Source: Mesorhizobium_L sp035547755
Lineage (GTDB): Bacteria > Pseudomonadota > Alphaproteobacteria > Rhizobiales > Rhizobiaceae
Length of the DNA: 64,000 nucleotides
Assembly (NCBI GenBank): GCA_035547755.1
Contig: DASZUG010000090.1
Span: 62,001-126,000, forward strand
Direction: 5' to 3'
The notes below the pieces were generated by a model that searched no databases, had not been told where the DNA came from, and saw only the letters and a program-made list of their open reading frames with translations. The translations under genes and the position numbers were made by a program. Of this stretch, positions 51,500 to 59,761 are shown piece after piece (the stretch's first letter is position 1; each line of letters begins with the position of its first letter).

Positions 51500-52531
51500 T
51501 CAGGGCTCCGCCTGCCGTACGCGATCGATCATCATCCTGACATTCTCCAAAGGCGTTTCCGGCAATATGCCATGCCCAAGATTGAAGATGTGAGGACCTT
51601 CCGCGAAGGCTTTTACAATCCGGTCAACGCCCTCATCAAGCGCCTTGCCGCCCGCGAACAATCGCAACGGATCGAGATTCCCCTGAATAGCGCCTTCATT
51701 TTGCAGCCTCCTCCCATCCGCGAGCGGATAGGTCCAATCGAGCCCGAGAGCGGTGAGGTCGGTCTTCTTGCGATACGATCCATAAAACATCCCCGCGCCC
51801 CTTGGAAATCCGATGATCGGGACATCCGGATATTTCGCCCTGACGTCCGAGACGATCCGTTTCACCGGAGCGATGCAGCACATCTCGAAAAGATCCTCGT
51901 CGAGTACGCCCGCCCAGGAATCGAATATCTGCACGGCGTCGGCGCCCGCTTCGATCTGCCTTATGAGATAGCCCGCAGAATATTGCGCCAAAAGATCGAG
52001 AAGCCGCCGCATCAGGTCAGGCTCGCGATAAGCCAGAAGCCGGGCCGGCGCCTGGTCGGGCGTTCCCTGTCCGGCGATCATATAGGTCGCCACGGTCCAG
52101 GGCGCGCCGCAAAAGCCGATCAGCGTCACCGCATCTGGTAGTTCCTCCCTAAGCCGTCCGACGGTCTCATAGACCGGCGCCAGATTCACGTGAAACATTT
52201 CGCCATCGAGCTTCGGAATATCACCCGGCGAAATCGGCTCCATCCTCGGTCCGGCACCCTCCTCGAATCGCAATTTCCGGCCGAGAGCATGCGGAACGAC
52301 CAGAATATCGGAAAAGAGAATGGCCGCGTCGAACCCAAAGCGTCTGATCGGCTGCAGCGTCACCTCGACGGCAAGATCGGGAGAATAGCAGAGATCAAGA
52401 AAGCTCCCCGCCTTCTCTCGCAAAGCCCTGTATTCCGGCAGATAGCGGCCGGCCTGGCGCATCAGCCAGATCGGCGGGGGAAAGACAGCTTCTCCTCTTA
52501 GCACATCGAGGGCAGGGCGACCGGATATCAA
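51500..52531 (-). CDS. hemE: Uroporphyrinogen decarboxylase
   Basis: A 343-residue enzyme converting uroporphyrinogen III to coproporphyrinogen III. The N-terminal PIWLMRQAGRYLPEYRALR, the catalytic aspartate region AILFSDILVVPHALG, and GFCGAPWTVATYMIAGQGTP are diagnostic. The start is non-ATG: TTG 52531 is preceded by TTGGAG at a good distance, while TTG 52552 lacks a ribosome site. A parS-like site is embedded at 52182 (encoding MFHVNL). The promoter must lie within the predicted origin, as in Caulobacter. Confidence 0.93.
   Translation of the reverse strand: MISGRPALDVLRGEAVFPPPIWLMRQAGRYLPEYRALREKAGSFLDLCYSPDLAVEVTLQPIRRFGFDAAILFSDILVVPHALGRKLRFEEGAGPRMEPISPGDIPKLDGEMFHVNLAPVYETVGRLREELPDAVTLIGFCGAPWTVATYMIAGQGTPDQAPARLLAYREPDLMRRLLDLLAQYSAGYLIRQIEAGADAVQIFDSWAGVLDEDLFEMCCIAPVKRIVSDVRAKYPDVPIIGFPRGAGMFYGSYRKKTDLTALGLDWTYPLADGRRLQNEGAIQGNLDPLRLFAGGKALDEGVDRIVKAFAEGPHIFNLGHGILPETPLENVRMMIDRVRQAEP
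52182..52197. other. parS-like site inside hemE
   Basis: AGATTCACGTGAAACA is the mirror version of the variant sites: on the minus strand it reads TGTTTCACGTGAATCT. It is the parS copy nearest the predicted origin, only about 350 bases from it. Confidence 0.75.
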
Positions 52532-52549
52532 TGTAAGGGCTCCAATCTT

Positions 52550-52930
52550 CAATAAATCAAATCATAGAGAATCTATTTTCTGATTCTACGACTCTGTTGG
52601 AATCGGTAATTCTTCGCTGCGCACGATCCGGTTGGATTCCTTTCCGGCAGGATCCGGGCTGCAGAAAATCACAGCCTGTGAAGTGTTTTCGGGATAGCGC
52701 CAAAAGATGAACGTTTCGAGGCGGTTACAAAGGGGGAGCAGGGAAGGTGACGAAAGAACGGATGTGGACAGGCGATCTTTCCCCCGAAATCATCCACAGC
52801 ACGGACGCGCTTTCCCTCTGGGAGGGAATTGTGAATAAAGAGAGGGTTTTGAACTGGCCCTGTCCCAATCCTGATTTTTACCGCCGGGATATCCACACAA
52901 GCCACAGGATGCGGAAACGCTGTGAATAGA
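52550..52930. other. Predicted chromosomal origin of replication (oriC) between hemE and ppsR
   Basis: This gap corresponds to the hemE-RP001 interval that contains oriC in Caulobacter and Sinorhizobium. It has an AT-rich stretch at 52551-52589 (possible unwinding element) and five GANTC methylation sites at 52569, 52582, 52590, 52600 and 52635. There is one perfect DnaA box (TGTGAATAA, 52830-52838) and near matches TCATCCACA (52790-52798), ATATCCACA (52889-52897) and TGTGAATAG (52921-52929). The last overlaps the GTG start of ppsR. I saw no complete TTAA-N7-TTAA CtrA site. No gene is encoded here. Confidence 0.82.
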
Positions 52931-53740
52931 GCGCAAAGTTTTTTTCATCTGCATTTGATTTCCGATGCGACGGGAGAGACGCTACTCGCGGCCGGGCGCG
53001 CTTCGGCCGCGCAATACAAGGATGCGCGCGCCATCGAACATATCTATCCCCTCATCCGCACCGAGCGCCAATTGGAAAAGGTGCTGGAAGAGATCGACCT
53101 GGAGCCGGGCATCGTGCTTTATACGATGGTGGACCAGACGCTTTCCCGCATGATCGATGAGCGCTGCATGGCCATGGGCCTGCCCTGCGTCTCCGTTCTC
53201 GAGCCTGTCCTTACCGTGTTCCAGTCCTATCTGGGGACGCCGGCCGGCCGGCGGGTCGGTGCGCAGCATGTGCTCGATGCGGATTATTTCCGCCGCATCG
53301 ATGCGCTCAATTTCACGATGGAGCACGATGACGGCCAGATGCCGGAAGATGCCGAGGATGCCGACATCGTTCTGGTCGGTATTTCCCGTACCTCGAAAAC
53401 GCCGACAAGCATCTATCTCGCCAATCGCGGCATCAAGACGGCCAACATCCCGATCGTGCTGGGCGTGCCCATACCCGAAGCAATCGTCAAGGCCAGGCAC
53501 CCGCTTGTCGTCGGTCTCGTAGCTTCGGCCGAACGCATTTCGCAAGTTCGCCAACACAGGGTGCTCGGCAGCGAGGAAGACGATTTTTCCGCCTATACGG
53601 ACCGGTCGAGCATCAATGAGGAACTCACTTATGCACGCCGGATATGCACCCGGAACGGCTGGCCGATGATCGACGTGACGCGTCGCTCGATCGAGGAGAC
53701 GGCGGCTGCGATCGTTGCCCTCAAAAGCAAGGCGCGATAG
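52922..53740 (+). CDS. Bifunctional kinase/phosphorylase regulating PEP synthase or PPDK (DUF299)
   Basis: A 272-residue regulatory protein that phosphorylates and dephosphorylates pyruvate phosphate dikinase or PEP synthase on a threonine in an ADP/Pi-dependent way. The P-loop-like motif VGISRTSKTPTSIYLA is intact, with HLHLISDATGETLLAAGRA at the N-terminus and the C-terminal NGWPMIDVTRRSIEETAA. Start GTG 52922 overlaps a DnaA-box-like sequence, so its expression may respond to origin firing (inference). In Rhizobiales this gene (RP001 homologue) flanks oriC. Confidence 0.94.
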   Translation: MNRAQSFFHLHLISDATGETLLAAGRASAAQYKDARAIEHIYPLIRTERQLEKVLEEIDLEPGIVLYTMVDQTLSRMIDERCMAMGLPCVSVLEPVLTVFQSYLGTPAGRRVGAQHVLDADYFRRIDALNFTMEHDDGQMPEDAEDADIVLVGISRTSKTPTSIYLANRGIKTANIPIVLGVPIPEAIVKARHPLVVGLVASAERISQVRQHRVLGSEEDDFSAYTDRSSINEELTYARRICTRNGWPMIDVTRRSIEETAAAIVALKSKAR

Positions 53741-53816
53741 GGAAGCCGAAATCGCATCGTCGGCGTCGCTCGCGGGCGAATTCATGAAAGCGGTGATTTG
53801 CCAAAGGATTTTTGCA

Positions 53817-54416
53817 ATGGCTGCTGATCTGGTTCTGGCGTCGGGAAGCCCGCATCGTCAAAAGATGCTCAAGGATGCCGGCTTGCATTTCCGCGTGATC
53901 AAACCCGTTATCGACGAGCGCGCCGTGGAAAGCACTGTTGCCGACACCGGGGTGACGCCGGAAGAACTCGCTCTTATACTCGCGGAAGCGAAAGCTCTCG
54001 ATGTCAGCGAACGCTCTCCCGATGCCCTTGTGATCGGCGCCGACCAGACCCTGTCCCTCGATGACAGGCTTTTTCATAAGCCGGCGGATATGGACGCGGC
54101 GCGACGCCATCTCCTGACCCTATCCGGCAAGACACATCATCTCAATTCGGCATTCGCCCTTGCCCGCTACGGGCGAACGATCAAGCGGCATACAGAGATA
54201 GCGCGAATGACGATGCGAAAGCTTGATCCGGCCTTTATCGGCCGGTATTTGGCGCGGGTCGGAGGAAAGGCGCTGACAAGCGTCGGCGCCTACCAGATCG
54301 AAGGCGAGGGCATCCAGCTTTTCGATCGGATCGAAGGCGATTATTTCACCATCGTCGGCCTGCCGCTCCTGCCCCTGCTGGCCTGCCTGCGTGAGGAAGG
54401 CGCGATCAATGGCTGA
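53817..54416 (+). CDS. maf: Maf-like nucleotide pyrophosphatase
   Basis: A 199-residue protein of the Maf/HAM1 superfamily hydrolysing non-canonical nucleoside triphosphates. Its N-terminal motif is LVLASGSPHRQKML, a variant of the usual SPRR; IDERAVES, IGADQTLSLDDRLFHKP and SVGAYQIEGEGIQLFDRIEG complete the family pattern. ATG 53817 is preceded by AAAGGA; the frame is open further upstream into ppsR without support. It overlaps aroE by eight bases. Confidence 0.92.
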   Translation: MAADLVLASGSPHRQKMLKDAGLHFRVIKPVIDERAVESTVADTGVTPEELALILAEAKALDVSERSPDALVIGADQTLSLDDRLFHKPADMDAARRHLLTLSGKTHHLNSAFALARYGRTIKRHTEIARMTMRKLDPAFIGRYLARVGGKALTSVGAYQIEGEGIQLFDRIEGDYFTIVGLPLLPLLACLREEGAING

Positions 54417-55251
54417 AACGATGAGGCGCGCCTTCGTCTGCGGCCATCCGGTCGCGCATTCACGCTCGCCGCTCATCCACAATTATTGGCTGAGGCAATT
54501 GGGGCTTTCCGGCACCTATGAAAGGATCGACGTTCCGCCGGAGGAGTTCGGGATATTCGTGCGCGATTTCTCCCGAATGGGATTTGTCGGTGGGAATGTC
54601 ACCCTGCCGCACAAGGAAGCAGCTTTTTCCCTTGTGTCGGAAGTCGACGCGGCCGCCCGGCTGATCGGCGCCGTGAATACGCTATGGCTGGAAGAGGGAA
54701 TGCTTCATGGAACGAACACCGACGCCCCCGGCTTCCTGGCGAATCTGGATGATCAGGCGCCGCAATGGCGCCGCGCAAGGGCAGCAACCGTTCTTGGTGC
54801 GGGTGGCGCAGCGCGGGCGATCCTCTATGCCCTCAAAGAAAGCGGAATGGACAATATCAGGATCGTCAACCGCACATTGGCAAGGGCCGTCGATCTGGCG
54901 AAAAGGTTCGCGCCCGGACCGACCGCGCATGGCTGGGACGAACTGCCCCTACTCCTCAAGGAAACGGATCTCCTCGTCAACACCACATCGCTCGGGATGG
55001 AAGATACAAGCGGATCGGATTTCGACCTGGCCGCCTTGCCTCGGCACGCCGTAGTGACGGACATCGTCTACGTCCCGCTCGAAACGCCGCTCCTGCGTGA
55101 AGCGCGGTTGCACGGCCTCGCTACGGTGGACGGGCTCGGCATGCTGCTTCACCAGGCGGTTCCGGGCTTTACCCGCTGGTTTGGCAGGAAACCCGAAGTT
55201 ACCGAGGAATTGAGGAAACTGGTCATCGCCGATCTGGAGACGAGAAAGTGA
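54409..55251 (+). CDS. aroE: Shikimate dehydrogenase (NADP+)
   Basis: A 280-residue enzyme reducing 3-dehydroshikimate. Substrate motifs are intact: GHPVAHSRSPLIHNYWL with the shikimate-binding serines, NVTLPHKEAAF with the catalytic lysine, and GTNTDAPGF with the catalytic aspartate. The NADP motif is VLGAGGAARAILYALKE. ATG 54409 has GAGGAAGG upstream and overlaps maf. The chain ppsR-maf-aroE-coaE-dnaQ is the conserved rhizobial order right of oriC. Confidence 0.97.
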   Translation: MAETMRRAFVCGHPVAHSRSPLIHNYWLRQLGLSGTYERIDVPPEEFGIFVRDFSRMGFVGGNVTLPHKEAAFSLVSEVDAAARLIGAVNTLWLEEGMLHGTNTDAPGFLANLDDQAPQWRRARAATVLGAGGAARAILYALKESGMDNIRIVNRTLARAVDLAKRFAPGPTAHGWDELPLLLKETDLLVNTTSLGMEDTSGSDFDLAALPRHAVVTDIVYVPLETPLLREARLHGLATVDGLGMLLHQAVPGFTRWFGRKPEVTEELRKLVIADLETRK

Positions 55252-55844
55252 TCATCCTCGGACTCACCGGCTCGATCGGTATGGGGAAATCGACCACAGC
55301 CCGGATGTTCATCGAAGCAGGGGTGCCGGTGCATGATTCGGACGAAACCGTTCACAGGCTCTATTCCGGCAAGGCAGCGCCGCTGATCGAGAAGGAATTT
55401 CCAGGTACCGTCATCGATGGCGTCGTCGATCGCGCCAGGCTCGCTGCCGCGGTCCTCGGCGATGCTGCTGCCTTGAAGAAGCTCGAAGCGATCGTCCATC
55501 CTCTGGTCCGGGAGGATGAGAAGTCATTTCTCGCCAGGCATCGCGCCGCCGGCGCCGCGCTCGTCGTCCTCGACATCCCTCTTCTCTTCGAGGTCAAGGC
55601 CACGGATCGGGTCGACAAGGTCCTTGTCGTGACGGCACAGCTGGACGTTCAACGCCAACGCGTGCTTGCACGGCCAGGGATGACCGAAGGGAAGTTCGAG
55701 GCAATCCTGGCGAAGCAGATTCCGGACGAGGAAAAGAGACGCCTCGCGGATTACGTAATCGACACGGGCGGGGGCATGGACGCGGCCGAAAAGGCGGTCC
55801 GCGCAGTTGTCGCTGAGTTGACAGGTAATCCCCCGATTTCCTGA
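55248..55844 (+). CDS. coaE: Dephospho-CoA kinase
   Basis: A 198-residue P-loop kinase for the last step of CoA synthesis. The phosphate-binding loop is LTGSIGMGKSTTARMF, the CoA-substrate segment VPVHDSDETVHRLYSGKAA carries the catalytic aspartate, and the lid sequence RQRVLARPGMTEGKFEAIL is standard. It starts with GTG 55248 overlapping the aroE stop (GTGA). Confidence 0.97.
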   Translation: MIILGLTGSIGMGKSTTARMFIEAGVPVHDSDETVHRLYSGKAAPLIEKEFPGTVIDGVVDRARLAAAVLGDAAALKKLEAIVHPLVREDEKSFLARHRAAGAALVVLDIPLLFEVKATDRVDKVLVVTAQLDVQRQRVLARPGMTEGKFEAILAKQIPDEEKRRLADYVIDTGGGMDAAEKAVRAVVAELTGNPPIS

Positions 55845-55910
55845 CAAGTGGCGGCGCCGCAATCTTGCCAAGGAAGTCTCAGGCGGCCAACCTGTTTCCG
55901 GAGCGACTCA

Positions 55911-56615
55911 ATGCGCGAAATCATTTTCGACACGGAAACCACCGGCCTCGACCCGAGGGAGGATCGAGTGATCGAGATCGGCGGCGTGGAACTCGTCAAC
56001 CGTTTCCCGACCGGCCGCAGCTTTCACGTCTATATCAACCCGCAGGGCCGTGAAGTGCATGCCGAGGCGCTGGCGGTGCACGGGATCAGCAATGCCGATC
56101 TGGCCGACAAGCCCATCTTCGATGATATCGTCGCGGAGTTCATGGCCTTTATCGACGGCGCGCATCTGGTCGCCCATAACGCGACTTTCGACATCAATTT
56201 CATCAATGCGGAGTTCGCCAGGCTTGGTCATTCGGCGATTACGGCCGAGCGCGTCATCGACACGCTGCTCATCGCGCGGCGCAAGCATCCGATGGGGCCG
56301 AATTCTCTCGATGCGCTTTGCCGGCGCTACGGCATAGACAATGCCCGCCGCACCAAGCACGGCGCACTGCTCGATTCCGAACTCCTGTCGGAAGTCTATA
56401 TCGAGCTGATCGGCGGCAAGCAGGCGGCGCTCGGCCTCGAAGTCGCGGAGCGGATCACGGTCGAGCAGACAGAGGTGGAAACCACGATCATCGCGGTTGC
56501 CGCGCGTCCAACGCCGCTTCCGCCCCGGTTGAGCGAAACAGAAATCGCGGCCCATCGCGCACTGATCGAGGGACTTGGCGAAGCCTCTATCTGGTCGAAG
56601 ATCGCATTAGATTAG
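55911..56615 (+). CDS. dnaQ: DNA polymerase III subunit epsilon
   Basis: A 234-residue 3'-5' proofreading exonuclease. The DEDDh residues are visible: D and E in IFDTETTGLDP, D in AHNATFDINFINAEF, and H with D in TKHGALLDSELLSEVYIELI. The C-terminal tail (PTPLPPRLSETEIAAHRAL) contains the region that binds the polymerase alpha subunit. ATG 55911 is preceded by GGAG at about eight bases. It is followed by a long palindromic repeat. Confidence 0.96.
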   Translation: MREIIFDTETTGLDPREDRVIEIGGVELVNRFPTGRSFHVYINPQGREVHAEALAVHGISNADLADKPIFDDIVAEFMAFIDGAHLVAHNATFDINFINAEFARLGHSAITAERVIDTLLIARRKHPMGPNSLDALCRRYGIDNARRTKHGALLDSELLSEVYIELIGGKQAALGLEVAERITVEQTEVETTIIAVAARPTPLPPRLSETEIAAHRALIEGLGEASIWSKIALD

Positions 56616-56666
56616 AGCATGATCTTTTCGGAAAACCGGCACCCACTTTTCCGGATCATGCTCTAA
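56612..56666. repeat. Palindromic intergenic repeat (rhizobial type), possible bidirectional terminator
   Basis: A 55-base inverted repeat: TTAGAGCATGATC (56612-56624) pairs perfectly with GATCATGCTCTAA (56654-56666), and CGGAAAA pairs with TTTTCCG inside, with a four-T bulge on one side. The left arm overlaps the dnaQ stop codon. The motif GAGCATGATC...GATCATGCTC with CGGAAAAC and CACTTTT between matches a highly abundant dispersed intergenic element of Rhizobium/Mesorhizobium/Brucella genomes. It sits between the convergent dnaQ and secB genes. Confidence 0.85.
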
Positions 56667-56687
56667 TAGCGTAGCTTCGGCAAAGCG

Positions 56688-57185
56688 TCAGCTCACCTGG
56701 ACTTGCGAGCGTGCCTGTTCCTCGGCCATCTTCTGCTGGAACATGGTGGCAAAGTCGATCGGATCGAGGAGCAGCGGCGGGAAACCGCCATTGCGCGAGG
56801 CATCGGCGATGATCTGCCGCGCGAAGGGGAACAAAAGCCGCGGGCATTCGATGAAGAGGATGGGCAGGAGATGCTCCTGCGGGAAACCATCGATCCGGAA
56901 GACGCCGCCATAGACGAGTTCGACGTTGAACAGCACTTCCTTGCCGAATTCCGCTTTTGCGTTGAGCGTCAGATTGACGTCGAATTCCTTGTCCGAAAGC
57001 GGATTGGCGCTGACGTTGACGTTGATGCTGATCGAGGGCGCCTTGTCGCGTTCCCTGAGCGAGGTGGGAGCGCCCGGACTCTCGAAGGAAAGATCCTTGG
57101 TGTACTGCACCAGCACGTTGAGCGTGGGCTGGGCTCCATTGCCTGCCTGCTGGGCGGGGCTCCCATTATCTGCCTGTTCGGCCAT
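56688..57185 (-). CDS. secB: Protein-export chaperone SecB
   Basis: A 165-residue tetrameric cytosolic chaperone that keeps preproteins unfolded for SecA. The SecB fold segments LNVLVQYTKDLSFESPGAP, VELVYGGVFRIDGFPQEHLL and LFIECPRLLFPFARQIIADA are present, with the family-specific C-terminal acidic-glutamine tail. ATG 57185 has AAGGA upstream; ATG 57194 is three codons earlier. Neighbouring fxsA is upstream on the same strand. Confidence 0.96.
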   Translation of the reverse strand: MAEQADNGSPAQQAGNGAQPTLNVLVQYTKDLSFESPGAPTSLRERDKAPSISINVNVSANPLSDKEFDVNLTLNAKAEFGKEVLFNVELVYGGVFRIDGFPQEHLLPILFIECPRLLFPFARQIIADASRNGGFPPLLLDPIDFATMFQQKMAEEQARSQVQVS

Positions 57186-57292
57186 CGGCCACATCCTTGT
57201 ATCTTGTTATGACCCGCAAGGGCCGTATCAGGTGGCGTTCGCTAGCATGGTGATCGGGGCATGACAAGTTCGGATGACGACAAGCCGGGTCG

Positions 57293-57781
57293 TCAATCTC
57301 GCGGCAGGCGCCACGGCGTGTCCGAATTGTTGGAGCTTGTATAGTCGTCGGCGTCGAGATCGATCATCTTTTCCGACTTTCGATGGTCTTCCGGTCCGCG
57401 GCGGCGAGTACGAAAGGACGCCCCGGAGACGACGATCTTGCGGCCGAGAAGCTGCCAGACCCTGTCCCTTACCCATGGAATGAACAGCAGCAATCCGAAA
57501 ATATCGGTGATGAAGCCGGGCACCATCAGCAGGAACCCGGCCAGGAGGATCATGACGCCGTGGGTCATTTCGCGCCCTGGAACATTGCCACGTTCCATTT
57601 CGCGGCGGATGCGGCCGAGAATGTCCAGACCCTGGATTCGCAGGAGAGCAAAGCCGATCACCGAACTGAGCACCACCAACCCCAGTGTCGGCAGCACGCC
57701 GATTTCACGCCCGACAATGACGAAGCCGGCGATCTCTGCGAAGGGCAGGATCAGGATCAGGGGGAGGACAGGCAAGCGCAA
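57293..57781 (-). CDS. fxsA: FxsA family membrane protein
   Basis: A 162-residue membrane protein with two or three hydrophobic stretches (PVLPLILILPFAEIAGFVIV, LLAGFLLMVPGFITDIFGLL) and the FxsA motif GFLLMVPGFITD followed by a basic-acidic tail. The E. coli namesake modulates phage T7 exclusion, but the cellular function is unsettled. It is 107 bases upstream of secB on the same strand and diverges from the Tim44-like gene. Confidence 0.93.
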   Translation of the reverse strand: MRLPVLPLILILPFAEIAGFVIVGREIGVLPTLGLVVLSSVIGFALLRIQGLDILGRIRREMERGNVPGREMTHGVMILLAGFLLMVPGFITDIFGLLLFIPWVRDRVWQLLGRKIVVSGASFRTRRRGPEDHRKSEKMIDLDADDYTSSNNSDTPWRLPRD

Positions 57782-57946
57782 TCGGTTTCCGTTCGTTATC
57801 GTATCAATCCTTGCCGATCAGATAAGCACGCAGTCGTTGGATTTGAATGATTATGATGGAGGCTTTATATGGGGGAAGAAGGCGTTGAGCGAAAGCTGCC
57901 CGAGAAAAGGGCGCGTTCCGACGAAAATCCAATTTGGCGGATGAGA

Positions 57947-58651
57947 ATGGAATTCTTCGATATCGGAACGATACTCTTCCTGGTCGCGGCGGTCGTTATC
58001 TTTTTCCAGCTGCGGAACGTCCTCGGGCGCCGGACCGGCCATGAGCGCCCGCCCTTCGATCCCTATTCTCCAGCCAAGCCCTCTGAAAACGGGGCTGCTG
58101 CTCCGGAGAACGTTGTCTCCCTGCCGCGACGTCCTGCCGATGGCGAAGCACCCGTGAACAGCTATGCCACGATCGATGCGGTCGCGGCGCCGGAAACCGA
58201 TCTCAACAAGGGCTTGCGTGCCGTCAAGGATGCCGATTCGTCGTTCGATCCCAAGATCTTCATCGACGGCGCCAAGATGGCTTACGAGATGATCGTGCTC
58301 GCCTACGCCGATGGTGACCGCAAAACGCTCAAGAATCTGCTCTCCAAGGAGGTTTACGACGGTTTCGTCACAGCAATCTCGGATCGCGAGGCGCGCTCGG
58401 AAAAGGTCCAGTCCTCCTTCGTCGGGATCGCCAAGATCGACATGATGGCGGCCGAGATGAAAGGCACCGAGGCCCACATCACGCTGCGGATCGTCAGCGA
58501 ACTGATTTCGGCGACACGCAACGCGGCGGGCGCCGTGATCGACGGCGATCCCGATACGGTCGCGGAAGTAAAGGATGTCTGGACCTTCGCGCGCGATACG
58601 CGCTCGCGTGACCCCAACTGGAAGCTGGTGGCGACCGAAGCCGAAGATTGA
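57947..58651 (+). CDS. Tim44/TimA domain protein
   Basis: A 234-residue protein with one N-terminal membrane anchor (DIGTILFLVAAVVIFFQLRN), a proline-rich linker, and a C-terminal Tim44-like domain (about 85-230; FDPKIFIDGAKMAYEMIVLA, VKDVWTFARDT). Bacterial TimA is the homologue of the mitochondrial import motor part; its role at the bacterial membrane is not settled. ATG 57947 and ATG 57941 both fit; the frame stays open to 57869 without conserved residues. It begins the run Tim44-mltA-smr-xre. Confidence 0.92.
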   Translation: MEFFDIGTILFLVAAVVIFFQLRNVLGRRTGHERPPFDPYSPAKPSENGAAAPENVVSLPRRPADGEAPVNSYATIDAVAAPETDLNKGLRAVKDADSSFDPKIFIDGAKMAYEMIVLAYADGDRKTLKNLLSKEVYDGFVTAISDREARSEKVQSSFVGIAKIDMMAAEMKGTEAHITLRIVSELISATRNAAGAVIDGDPDTVAEVKDVWTFARDTRSRDPNWKLVATEAED

Positions 58652-58663
58652 CGCGTTGTCGCC

Positions 58664-59761
58664 GTGGCGCTTTCCCCGCTCTTCAAGCCTCTCTCATTCG
58701 ATGAAGTGCCTGGCTGGTCGTCCGATCAGTCAATGGAGGCATTCGAGGCTTTCCGCCGTTCCGCTTTCCACGTCTTGACGAAAAACTATCGCACGGGCGC
58801 CCTCGGCGTTGCGACGGAAGCGCTTTACGGCGCATATGAAGAGGCACGAACGGCGGCAAATCTGGAACCGCGGGGGTTTTTCGAGCGCTGGTTTATTCCA
58901 TGCCTTGTTTCTCCCGCGCCGCGGGATCATGGCTTCATCACCGGCTTCTATGAGCCGGTGGCAGAGGCGTCGCGCGTCAGCACCGGGACGTTCCGCTATC
59001 CGCTCTACGCCCGCCCCCCTGATTTGATCGATCTGGCCGAGGAAAATCGCCCCGCTGGCATGGATCCATCCTACAGGTTCGGACGCTATACGCCTTCGGG
59101 TATCATCGATTATTTCGACAGGGCTGCCATCGAAAAGGGCGCGCTCGCCGGCAGGGGATTGGAAATCGCGTGGCTCTCCGATCCGGTCGATCTCTTCTTC
59201 ATTCATGTCCAGGGCGCCGCACGGCTCCAGATGACCGACGGCGATACGATTCGCGTTACCTACGCCGCCAAATCCGGCCATCCGTTCACCGGCCCCGGCG
59301 GCACTCTCCGCGATCTTGGCGAGATTCCGGCCGCAGAGATCACCATGCAGTCAATTCGAGCATGGTTTCGCGCCAATCCGTCGCGCAGGGAAGAAATCCT
59401 GCACAGGAATCGTTCCTTCATTTTCTTCCGCGAAGCGCCGGTCGATGACCCGTCGCTCGGCCCGGTGGCGGCTGCGAAGGTTCCCCTCGCGCCAGGCCGC
59501 TCGATCGCCGTCGATCGCGAATTGCACACATTCGGCACGCCATTCTTCATCGACGCGCCTTCGCTCACGGCATTTGACGGTTCGCCCTTTCGTCGCCTGA
59601 TGATCGCGCAGGATACCGGCTCGGCCATTGTGGGCGCCGCGCGCGGCGATCTCTTCGCCGGTTCCGGTCACGACGCCGGAGAAATCGCCGGGATCATTCG
59701 TCATCCGGCCGATTTCTACGCTCTCCTGCCCCGCACGCTTGTCGAGAGCGCGGCGCGATGA
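58664..59761 (+). CDS. mltA: Membrane-bound lytic murein transglycosylase A (MltA)
   Basis: A 365-residue peptidoglycan-cleaving enzyme. The MltA domain starts near residue 70 (GFITGFYEPVAEASR, YRFGRYTPSGIIDYFDRAAI) and the C-terminal 3D domain carries the catalytic aspartate region RLMIAQDTGSAIVGAARGDL. GTG 58664 leads directly into FKPLSFDEVPGW; there is no signal peptide or lipobox, as in other rhizobial members. It overlaps smr by four bases. Confidence 0.94.
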   Translation: MALSPLFKPLSFDEVPGWSSDQSMEAFEAFRRSAFHVLTKNYRTGALGVATEALYGAYEEARTAANLEPRGFFERWFIPCLVSPAPRDHGFITGFYEPVAEASRVSTGTFRYPLYARPPDLIDLAEENRPAGMDPSYRFGRYTPSGIIDYFDRAAIEKGALAGRGLEIAWLSDPVDLFFIHVQGAARLQMTDGDTIRVTYAAKSGHPFTGPGGTLRDLGEIPAAEITMQSIRAWFRANPSRREEILHRNRSFIFFREAPVDDPSLGPVAAAKVPLAPGRSIAVDRELHTFGTPFFIDAPSLTAFDGSPFRRLMIAQDTGSAIVGAARGDLFAGSGHDAGEIAGIIRHPADFYALLPRTLVESAAR

